Part shown: one piece after another, positions 50,157 to 60,364 of the stretch | Layout of the letters: every line of letters starts with the position of its first letter | Position numbering within the stretch: position 1 is the stretch's first letter | NCBI GenBank assembly: GCA_946699065.1 | Contig: CAMPDV010000021.1 | Coordinates: 1,178,001 to 1,242,000 of the forward strand | From: Loxodes magnus | Lineage: Eukaryota > Ciliophora > Karyorelictea > Loxodida > Loxodidae | Reading direction: 5' to 3' | Length of the DNA: 64,000 bases | Notes under the pieces: generated by a model | Databases searched by the model: none | What the model was told of the DNA's origin: nothing | Seen by the model: only the letters and a program-made list of their open reading frames with translations | Program-made: the position numbers and the translations under genes

Positions 50157-50838
50157 TTTTGAAGTTAAAGTAGCTTATGACTAAATATCTAATATATTAA
50201 TATAGGAACAATACTCTATTACCTTAGCTAGTATATCTTTATTAAAGCACCTTGTAGTTTTTATAATATTAACTATAATTATAAGCTAAATTATGCATAA
50301 TAAGCCTAGCAGCATCAATTTGTTTTTGAGCAAGCAATGCTAATACCACTCATTCTGAAAGCCCCTAACTAGAGGTAGTAAGTACTTATTATATAATTAA
50401 TAAAGCTTAGATATATTTCCTTTAATTGAATGACTGTCTATTAATACTACTACTCTTATCAGTTTACCACCATTCTTATTAAGATACTTTCTCACTATTT
50501 ACTTAAGATAGCTATAGTTAAAAGCTTATTGTAATAAAGCATTTAGTTTAAAATGAGTTAAGATGCTTAGTAAAGCTAAAATTGTATTTATTTAGTAAGG
50601 CATATAAAACAATACTTAGACAGTGACTTTTATAAAGAATTTATTTAAACTTATTAAAGAAATCTCCTTTTTATCTGTCTTATTTAAAATCTAGATAAGA
50701 ACAGCCAAATAAAGATAAGCAATGCAATATAAAAGGTAAATGGCTAAATTAAATATAGTTAAGAGTTAAAAAATAAAAGGAAAGTAGTTATAAGCATAGT
50801 GTATTTAAACTAGGTAAAGGAGATAATTATAATTTAAA
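50157..50838. other. Intergenic between divergent genes
   Basis: No gene or motif seen in this A+T-rich stretch. Confidence 0.4.
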
Positions 50839-51393
50839 ATGGGAGATTAAAAAATTATTAAGGAGAATCTTAAGATTTTTAAAGAATCAATTTGTCAATC
50901 ATAATTAATTAAAGAGGAATGAAAGGAATGCATAAAGCTAGCTGATATTCATAGCTGCTTTAAATATAAGTTAAGATATGAGTAATGTAATTATATTCAG
51001 TAATTTTATTTAGAATTGTAGTTCAATAATAGATAAATAATTTACAGCTTTAGAGAAGAGTAAAACGGAGACTATTGAAATTAGTGATAAAATGCTTAAG
51101 AAATGGATGAGATTAAGCGAGAGAGAAATTGTTAGTTACAAAGACTGATTGAACTATTTTTTATTTTTATTGTTTTTAAACACCTTTTTAAAAGCTCCAA
51201 ACACACTTTGTCTTAAAACTCTAAAACATATAACGCATTTTAAGGTATAGGAAAAGAATCTTTTAGTAGTCCAATTAGAAATAACTATTAAAAGCTAGTC
51301 TAATAACTATAAGCTTAATACTTAAATACTGCTATAAAATTTAACTATATACAAATTAAATTTATATACTTCAAAGCATTATAGAATTAGTGA
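50839..51393 (+). CDS. Small Cys-containing protein with hydrophobic C-terminal segment
   Basis: ATG 50839 to UGA 51391-51393 (184 codons). The first ~90 residues carry regularly placed Cys in helical context (SICQSQ, KECIKLADIHSCFKYKLRYE, QCNYIQ), recalling small mitochondrial intermembrane-space proteins, though the spacing is not CX9C. A hydrophobic stretch (LIELFFIFIVFKHLF) follows. UGA reads Trp in EEWKE and DYWNQW. The last ~50 codons are weakly protein-like. Family not recognised. Confidence 0.45.
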
Positions 51394-51740
51394 TATTTAG
51401 ATTACATATTGATAAATTTACATTCCTAAATGTTCCATATAATTATTATTTTTCTAAGTCATTATTATATTAAGTATTTTTATAAATTTTTACGCATTAC
51501 ATTCAAAATATAAGTCAAATAATATGAGAATATATTAATATTTCAATCAAATATTTTGACTAAAAAATAATGCTGGCTTATTGAACATTTTTGTATTCAA
51601 TTAATCTCGCAATATAAATATTTGATGACATTATTTGAGTATACTATGTGGAGATCAAATAGTTAGATAAAATTCACTTTTTTAAATTGATTAAATAAAG
51701 ATATTTAATTATACATGAAATTTCGGATATTAATATGACC

Positions 51741-54333
51741 TCATTAAGAGATATTTAAGTTTCTAATACTAATATAAAGCTGATTATTAAAATGACATGC
51801 TAGAACTATTAATTAGTTTTTGATTTCATTAATATAAATAGCAAATTTAAATTAGCTATTAAGAAGAATTTAGTTTTACTTCATTAAAATAATTTAGTTA
51901 CTCTTATTAAAATTTATGCTTGTAAGAATCTAGTCTTTTATGGTTATTATTAAAAATAACTTGGTTCTAAAATATTAGAACTATAATAATTAAATTATCA
52001 AATAAAAATAAATAAATTATGTTTATTTTTTGTAGAACTAACTATTCATTTTGTTTTTCATATTTGAAATTCTGCCTTTCAACTCCTCTATCTGAATGTT
52101 CTTGTTTTATTTTTACTTATCGTGCTTCTAGATAATCTGTTAACTGCTTTTTAGTTAGCCGCTTAACTACTAAATATGTGAATCAAGCTCCTCTATTTTG
52201 TTCATATAATCCTAACTATATTTATGTGGGCTTTAGGTTTGAGAATAAACTTTTAATTATTTTTTTGATAAATTAGGGCTTAAAATATCTGTGTAAATAC
52301 TAGAAATAGCTTTTTAGGTTTTTTGCTAAATGGCCATTTTTTATAATTATTGTCCAATTTATTATTGTTCATTTTTTTGAATTTAACTTTAAAGAAGATT
52401 TTACTAATCTTTCAGTTAATTATTCTCGTTTTATATTTAAAATAGTTAGCTTCTTGTTTATTAATGTTGTATTTTCAATTCTGAAACTTCAGATTCTTTT
52501 TAAAAGATTTACTACTAAAGTTTCTAAAATTCAATTTAAGTTTGTGGCTTTTAGAGTTTAATAGATCTATTTTCTTCTTGCAATTATTGAATTTATTGCT
52601 TTAGATGTTTTTCGCTGTTTTGATTCTAGCTTTAAATTTAATCAATTTGAGCTTTTAGTTCCATTATAGCGTCTTGAATTTCATTATTTTTATCTTCTTT
52701 TTTCTTATTAAGTTTACCATCTCATTCACTTTAATTCCTTTAAATACTTCTAAGTTCACTTTCATGTAGTTAATTCCTAATTAAGTTTCTGCTACTATGC
52801 AAATCTAAAGATTCCAAGTTTCTTTGCTATTCATTTAATTCTTAGACTTAAAGTTGAGACTGTAGGTATTAGCACTCTTATTCTAATTAATAAAGCTTCT
52901 AGTTGTAGCTATCACTTAATTCTTCTATCTACTTCCTATGTTATTAAGAATATAATTACATTTCTTGAGAATTCTATATTTTAAGCTCTTTATTTTGGTT
53001 TAGCAAATTCTAAACTTCGTAATCTTTTTATTATAATTATTCTTGTAAAATCTCTAGTTAGTTTTACTGCTGCTTGATAGTTAAGGATAGCTTTTCAATG
53101 TGAGAATTTTTACTTAAAATTTCTTATTCTTGTTCATCTATAATTTATTGCCTTTTATTTATTTCATTCTCAAGGATTTATTAATTTTGCTTAAGTTTAA
53201 CCTCACTCTCATAGTTTAGTATATTTAATTTTTCTTCACTTTGCTAAAGCTAATTTCTATAATTTTCTAGTTATATCTACAACTTTTCTCTCTGCAGTTA
53301 GGAATCTTGTAACTAGCTTTATTAATTTTTTATTTGGCTATTAAGCTAATTTTACAGGCTTTCTAGGTGGATTTATTTTTACTCCTTTACTTTTTGAATC
53401 TCATCTTAGTACTAATTTTTAAGTTACACAACATCGTTAAAGAGCGATTTTTTATCTTTTTCATTTTGAATATTATCTTGCTTGAATTGAGCATATAAGT
53501 TTTCATACTGTTTCTAGTAATAGCATAAGTCCTATTTAAGTTTCTTTATTTCATTTTCTTTTTCGTCTAAAATAGTTTTCATTCCTTATAATTCATTTTA
53601 ATATAATGATTCCTTTTCAGATAGTTACTTTTGTAAAATAATAATAGATTTTTCGCTTTCCTCGTATTTTAACTTTTATTATTCAAGATTTTCTGAAAAC
53701 TTTTTGGTATTATTCTTCGATTTGTTGCATTAACTCCATATTGTCTTTTTCGAGATGAGAAAATTTACTTTTTCATACCTTTTTTACAGATTATTCTACT
53801 TTATATTTCTGCTATTATATCAGTTTATCTGTTTAATCAATTTTTGCTTCTAGCTGTCTTTTCAATTGATCAATATCCTCTCTCTGCTTAAATAATTCTT
53901 AGTCTTTCTCTTTTCTTAAAATTTAAAGCTCAAATTGCAACTAGTCTCTTTCTTCCTTTAGTTATTACTAATTTACAAATTATTTTTATAGTTCTCCCTG
54001 ATAATTTTCCTATATTTCAGCAAGTCTAAGTCTCATGTCATTAAACTGCATATCTTTTTCTCTCATTGCATTCTATGAACTGATAAGTTACTCTTCTACT
54101 TTTAAATAATAAGCTTGCTTTTAATTTTAAACTTGGATGCTTTTCTCCAATTCCTAAGTACGTTAGTTTATTTCTAGTTCTAAATCTTAAATTTCTTAAT
54201 CCTTTTTTACTAAAATCTACTCCAATTACAAGACCCTAATATTGTTAATCTCTTTCAGTTCTCTTTCTTTTTTAAGCAAAGCTTCTGCTATATTTTCTTC
54301 ATGTAGTTGATGTCAGTCAGAGTATAAAGACAT
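51741..54333 (-). CDS. Long coiled-coil protein with one frame break
   Basis: ATG 54333. Coiled coil in one frame to ~53705 (DNMELMQQIEEQYQK), then in the +1 frame from ~53700 (FSENLEQQKLKYEESEKSII). One extra base in a run (reads …AAAAAGTTTT… on the minus strand) explains it; no GT-AG intron of suitable length fits. With the shift the length is 863 codons to UGA 51741-51743. The clearly protein-like part ends near 52035 (NMKNKMNSQFYKKQ). Coiled coil nearly throughout, with a short Ser/Pro/Tyr linker near 52290. Either a sequence error, a frameshifting site or an early pseudogene. Likely ciliary or cytoskeletal. Confidence 0.55.
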
Positions 54334-55399
54334 TGTATTCGATTAAAATATTCAATTAATTTAAATAATAGTTAACTGTAAGTTCCTTAAGCTTATTTAG
54401 TCTTTTAATAACTTAAGAATTTCTAAATATTTCTTAAGGAAACTCTTTACTTCATCTTTCCAATGTAATTATTAATACTTATATATTCTCAATGCTTTTC
54501 AAAATAGATTACTAATTTTCAATTATGTAAGTATCTCTCTGTTTAAAGACATGAGTTCAAAATGTTCATCCAAAAGACAAATTTAAGAGCGAATTAATTT
54601 AGGTTACTAGGATTGCCAATCTAAAAATAGAGTGTAGATATATAAGCTAAATTAATTAAATTGCTTTAACTATTATAGCACAGAAATCATTTTATATCTC
54701 TAATTTACTTTAATAAGTCTAAATGTTTTGCTATAGATATTAAGTTAAATCTTTAAGATAAGACTAATTATAATTGATAATCTCTCAAAAATAGTAAGTT
54801 TAGATATTTCCTAATTAATTAGGAATAAGCATCACTTTTTACGTCTAACTAGTATATACTTAAGCAATAAATAAATAGCTTACAGAGTGATATTGTAAAT
54901 CATAATCTAAATTATATTTTAACTTTATTTGATAGGTTTTGTTATATATTTAAGTACCTACTTAATATTATCAGCTAATAATGAACTCTATTTTCAGGTT
55001 ATATTTAATAAGTATAGCTTATTAATCCTATTTTATTTAGGTAGTTTAAACTAAGCTATTATTCTAGTTTCAGTAGTAATAAATAATTAAATGGTTTAAA
55101 TATTAGGAGTAATACCATAGAGATTGCTTACATTTTGATATTAATATATTAACAAATCTATAAGAAAGTAATCTGTTAAATTAATAAGTGTATTAAGACC
55201 TCATTCAGAATATGTTTATTAAATAAGCAATTCTGAGATATTTCTACTAACTTGAATCAATTGAGGTTAAGTAAATTTACATGGAGCTTTTTTAATAAAG
55301 TTGATTTATGAGATTAGAATATTAAGTAATGTGAAGTAGTTTTATAGAAGTAGAAAAATAAAAGCCATTTTTTAGATAGAAACAATTATAAAGTCATAG
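54334..55399. other. Intergenic A+T-rich region
   Basis: About 1 kb upstream of the coiled-coil gene and downstream of the SECIS hairpin. Nothing recognisable. Confidence 0.4.
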
Positions 55400-55453
55400 A
55401 AAAGGAAACTCATACAAAGCAATTATTTGATGCCTTGCAATCACATTCCTTTT
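55400..55453 (-). promoter_or_regulatory. SECIS-like hairpin (selenocysteine insertion element)
   Basis: On the RNA (minus strand), 12 nt after the SelW stop: helix I AAAAGGAA paired with UUCCUUUU (8 bp), core GUGA opposite UGA, helix II UGCAAGGC paired with GCUUUGUA (8 pairs, two G-U plus Watson-Crick), and apical loop AUCAAAUAAUU with the unpaired A run. This is the order of a eukaryotic SECIS: helix I, UGA/GA quartet, helix II, A-containing apical loop. Its place directly 3' of a SelW-like frame with in-frame UGA supports function. Helix II is on the short side unless quartet and flanks are counted. Confidence 0.75.
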
Positions 55454-55465
55454 TTAAAAACCGCA

Positions 55466-55747
55466 TCAAGCAAATATCTGCTTAACATCTCTGGCAATTT
55501 TGGCTGGAGTGCCTGGTGTATATTTATCGCCTTCCAAGTTGTTAAAGAGTTATTTTTCGTTTCCATCAATAAAAGCAATGACTTAAAAGATTCCGGAATT
55601 GTCTTCAAAGACCTTAAGTTCAATTTCATTACTCTTGATTGATGGAACCGCGCTCAAAACGGCTTTTTTGGTTGATTCTGCTTTCGGTTTATGGTTTCAA
55701 GCCGATCAATAGTTTATCATTAACTTCACCTACGTCCCTCCTTCCAT
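55466..55747 (-). CDS. Selenoprotein W-like (Rdx family), UGA-x-x-UGA motif
   Basis: 93 codons, ATG 55747 to UGA 55466-55468. SelW layout: a first strand ending in Tyr, then redox loop Y-UGA-S-A-UGA-N-H-K-P-K-A (UGA at residues 14 and 17), then helix, strand (ELKVFEDNSGIFQVIAFIDG), and GDKYTPGTP, with a terminal helix (AKIARDVKQIFA). In animal SelW the loop is Y-C-x-x-U-G-Y-K-P-K, so the second UGA falls exactly on selenocysteine and the first on the partner Cys. Length is typical. The SECIS hairpin just downstream supports UGA = Sec. G+C is visibly higher than in flanking DNA (about 40% in 55501-55560). Alternative: both are Trp, giving a redox-dead protein. Confidence 0.8.
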
Positions 55748-56230
55748 ATTATAAAAAGTAATTAACATCCTTATATGCTCTTGATTAGCGTTATTTTAAA
55801 CGATAATTAAAAAAAATGACTATGTCAACTAACTCAAATATAAATTAAATTTACTATACCTTTAAAACTAAGCTATCAGCTCTTATCAATCCTCTGTTTA
55901 GCTATTGGCTACTATGTTCCCTAATTACTAATCTATTCAATACAGGAAATATATATTCCATAAGAAATTAAATTAGTTAAAAAGAAGCAATGAAAAGAAA
56001 GGCTATGAAAGAGCTGATTAAAGTTAATCAGCAAATTTTTATTACTCGAATAGAATTTCCAAATTATTAGATTAGAAGCAGGGCTAATTATATGGATTTT
56101 CTAATATTTATTAGCTTAATTTTAATTATTCCCTTTAACTTAAAATTTAAATTAAATTATATCCTTTAGTAGTTTTATTGTTTACGTTAAGAAGGTAATT
56201 TGAGTTATAAATATTACAAAAATAAATAAG
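55748..56230. other. Intergenic region
   Basis: Upstream region of the SelW-like gene and 3' of actin. A+T-rich, nothing specific recognised. Confidence 0.4.
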
Positions 56231-57367
56231 TCAACAAAAGAATTTTCTCTACACAAATAGATCTCTATCTGGGCCTTTTTCATAATATTCATGCCTCTCA
56301 ATACTCATCTTACTAAATGTACTTAAACTTGCTAGAACACTACCTCCTATCCAAACAGAGTAAAGTCTTTCTGGAGAATCTTTTACTTCAGGAACAGTTC
56401 CTACTGGAGCTAAGTTCTTGACGGTAGCGTAAAGCCTTTCCTTTAATCCGGGGAATAATGTTGAACCTCCCAAAAGAACAATATTAGAATAGAGTTCTCT
56501 TCTTATTTCTTAATCTGATTTCATTACAGATTGATATAATTTATGGTGGAGCCCATCATCTTCTATTCCAAGTAATTGTGGCTCAAATAAAGCTTCTGGA
56601 CATCTAAATCTTTCATATCCAATCAATATTGTGTTGCCATCAGGTAATTCATAAAATTTGTTGCTTGCATCTTGTTCTTCAGCCAATTTAGATTCATGTT
56701 CGAAATCTTCAGCAATGTAGCACTCTGTTTCTTTAATATTTCTTACGATGTCTATTTCCATAGGTGTTGTAAAAGCATACCCTCTGTCTGCTAGCATGTC
56801 TCTTAAATGGAATGTTAAAAACTCCCCTGAAACATCTAGTCTATTTATTGCATGTATACTTGCATAACCTTCGTAAACTGGGAGTGTATGTGTAGCTCCT
56901 TCACCAGCATCAACTACCATTCCTGTTGTATATCCTGTAGAAAACAAACCTAAAACTCCTGAGATGCAAGAAAAATAAGCAGGAGCACTAAAATTTTCAA
57001 ACATCAGCTCAGCTAACTTCGCTCTAGTTGCCGGAGGAGTTAAGGGTGGTTCAGACATTAGAATTGGGTGCTATTCAGGAACTATTTTTAAAGCATTATA
57101 GCAAGTATGAAAGATTAATTTCTCTAAATCTTCCCAGTCTTATATACTTCTGAATTTCATTGGCTCTTTACAGTTAAGAATTCCTCTTTTTTCAATTGCT
57201 TCTTCACCTATATAGGCATCTTTCTAATCTAGTCCAACCATAATACCAGGCATTTATGGTCTACCAACAACTGATCTGAAAAAAGCTCTAGGTCCATCAT
57301 CACCTGCAAACCCTGCTTTAGTTGAATAAGCTCCTATATCAATAACTGCAGCAGCAACGTCTTCCAT
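56231..57367 (-). CDS. Actin, divergent paralogue
   Basis: 378 codons, ATG 57367 to UGA 56231-56233, no intron. Clear actin throughout: [82 protein letters not shown]. It is divergent at conserved sites. The first phosphate loop reads [10 protein letters not shown] rather than DNGSGxxKAG, and the second DAGEGATHT rather than DSGDGVTHT. The C terminus is [20 protein letters not shown] then RKFFC instead of the usual RKCF. UAA/UAG give Gln at conserved Gln positions (GRPQ, PEQHP). Likely a non-canonical filament or actin-related role; nucleotide handling may differ. Confidence 0.95.
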
Positions 57368-57637
57368 TTTTATATGAGAATATGAAACTTATTTTATTAT
57401 AGATCTCTTACTCCAGAACTAACAACTTTTAATTAGTGAAAGCAGTAAATAACTAATAAACAAAATCCTTTAACTTTAAATAATAAGGGCTAATTAAAAT
57501 CCTACCTGCTTATAAAAGCTACTAGTTTAATAATTAAGCTGCTCAAAGTTAAATAATTTAAAATTTAAAAAGTGCTAAAAACTGCTATTAAATTGAGGCT
57601 ATAAAGAAGTTAACTGCCAAATATATAAATAAGTATT

Positions 57638-59074
57638 ATGAGTACTAATCCAATATCCGGATAAGAGCAAGTATAGCGATCTAAATACTCTTTAATAATT
57701 GGAGTTGATCATACTGCTAATAAGTTTAGAGTTAGTAAGGAAGAAGTAATTAATTGAATAATAAACATTTATGATTCAGATAATAAACTTAATTAAGACC
57801 CACAAATAAATGAGCAAAAGAATGTGGAAGGAATAAATTAAGTGGCTTAATTAGATTAATTAATCAAATATAAAATTATTGAATCTTATGCTTAAACTTA
57901 AGACTTTAATCAAATTGCTAAGTAATTCGGATTGTCTTAATAAGCTTTGTCTCACTTAATTACTACCAATAAGCATTTGATATAGTTAAGATTATCTTAT
58001 CCTGAAATTTTTAGATTCAAGGAAATACAAAGAGAAGAAAACCCTCAGCAAATTTTACGCTTAGGGATTAAAAGAAAGATGATAAATATAAATAGTCAAA
58101 ATAGCATCGATAAGGAAAGCAAAGAGGAAGGCAAAAACTTAGAAGTATAATCCTTTAATTAAAGCATCCAAGAGAATTATAGAAATGAAGAAAGATTCTT
58201 TTAGCAATATTCAGGTAAAAAAAGATTTAAAAAAGATAGTAAATTTATGAACCAAAGTATAAGCTAAATTGGTGATTAGGAAACTTAATAATATACTCTA
58301 AAGGAAAAAGTATGGATTATAAATAAGATATAAATTCATGGTGTTCAAATTATTGAAAAAGAATTAAGTATTCCTTCTTCTTTTTTAATTAGAATGAAAA
58401 TAAGAGCTGATCAACTATTTTCAGAAAGACATATTAAGTACATTAAACAAAGAGAAGATACAAGAAAAGCTAATGATATCCGTCGATAAGTAGATGAATA
58501 TATAATAAATAAATATAAATAAAAAGATTTTTCTAGGTCTTCAAAATAAGATATATGACTTATAAGTAAAGCTTTAAAAGTTGCAAAAGCCTTAGGAAGT
58601 GAAGCTAAGCCAACTATTGAATGGTTGAAATGCTTTAAATTAAAATACTGCACTTAAACAGCCTAAGCTTAATATGCACATTTTGGTTAATAAATTAATA
58701 ATTTAACATTAATCTTGGACAATAACCTACAGTCACCCTATAAATTATATCACTTTATAAATAATTCTAATGATATTCTTTTTTATTTATTTTATCTATT
58801 TAATGAAAGCCAAATTAAAGATAAAAATTTATAATTTAGAGTAATCATATAATTCACTTAACCAAAAAATTATAAAAGCAATAATATAAAGATTATCAGC
58901 TTAACTAATCTTCAGTTACCATTAACTTCTTCCAATTTTTACATGGATTCCCTATATTCTAGTAAATAGCTTTTTATTAAGTGTGGACTAATGTTTCCTA
59001 TAAATGTCTTTAACAAAGTCTGCTTAATACCTTAAATTATCATAAGGAATTTATTTAAAAGTGTACCTAATTGA
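57638..59074 (+). CDS. Second multi-helix-turn-helix protein
   Basis: ATG 57638 to first in-frame UGA 59072-59074 (478 codons). Several HTH-like units: DFNQIAKQFGLSQQALSHLI is a textbook HTH; then IHGVQIIEKELSIPSSFLIR, and SKALKVAKALGSEAKPTIEW with UGA-Trp. Basic linkers separate them (LGIKRKMININ, SGKKRFKKDSKF). The clearly protein-like part ends near 58690; the last ~125 codons are open but less certain. Similar in style to the 44983 gene; together a small family of probable DNA-binding proteins, perhaps transposase-derived. No catalytic domain seen. Confidence 0.55.
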
Positions 59075-60364
59075 ATTAATAATATAGTTATAGATTATTA
59101 GTTTACTAGCTGAATTTGCACTCCTTGGCTTTAATATTATTAACTAAAATTCCAATCTAAATAAGATAAGTCAGTTGCCTTATACTATACAATTATTTAG
59201 CTTTATATTATTGAAGTATAGTAATTTTATATTTAAGTGATAAAGATTTCTGTATAATTGTCATTCTTAAACTACTTATATCTGAATGGTGTAAAGTATA
59301 AATGTAATAACTTAATCAGTATAAAGCAAATACCTTTAGTATATAATTGCTTCTCTTAAATTTATTTACTTAAGCATACTCTCATGAGATTCTATAGTTG
59401 TTCATCATTATTTGTAAATGATAATTACTATACCTCTACTATTTACTATTCAATAAATTAGAAGCTTGGCTAATAATATGTATTCCAATAATATTTGCAA
59501 ATTGGTTTCCTTTAAATTAATGTTTGATAGCTTTTGCTAGTTGTACAAATAATAATTTAGCTCTTATATTAAATAGCCTATTATTAAATACTACTTTATC
59601 TATCATTTATATACAAAAGATATAGTTAAGCAAGATGGTAAAGAGTTAGATACATGCAAGCAATAAGCAAGATAGGTTATTTATATAATACATCTAAAGA
59701 TTACTTTAACTATAGCATCTTTACTCATTTGATATATAATACTAACTTTTCACTTTTATTCTATAAGTTACTAATAGCTAAATATACTTAAATCTCTTTT
59801 ATTTCTCTAACATACAACTAGTAAATCTATTCTAGTAAACTATATAGCTTTCTTATCATTATGCTTTGCTAAAATTAGTTATAGCTTTTAAATCTTATAT
59901 TTCTTAAAAATTAGTATCAGGATAGATAAGAAAGGAATGACTGAGTAAAGAAACAAAATTGATAATGATTTTGAATGAGTAGATTTAAGTTTAATGATAG
60001 ATTCTAATTTTATGATACACTCTAGTTTGAATGAGTACAATTATAAGCCTTTATTTATTAAGCATCTATTTTATCTTTATTTGATACAGCAGGGAAGATA
60101 TATTAAAGTAGCTATAGTTAAAGGAAGAGCAATTCTAAAATTTAATTAGACTATAAATCTTAGCTTAATGTGTATCTTTTAAATAAACTCTCTAATATAA
60201 GCAAGTTGTAATAAGTACACTTAAATAGATAAAGTATACTAATAAGACTAGATAGTGAATATTAAGAAAGCCAAAAATAGTAGAAAGATAAGATAGTTAT
60301 AAGAGTAATAGCAGAGACTAATTTTAAAAGAGCATAGAATTTAATTTATTTAAGTAGAAATAAA
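59075..60364. other. Intergenic A+T-rich region
   Basis: About 1.3 kb with no gene I can support. Confidence 0.4.

Noticed and set aside
55427..55642. Plus-strand ORF opposite the SelW-like gene
   Set aside because: Antisense shadow; the minus strand holds the SelW layout and SECIS.
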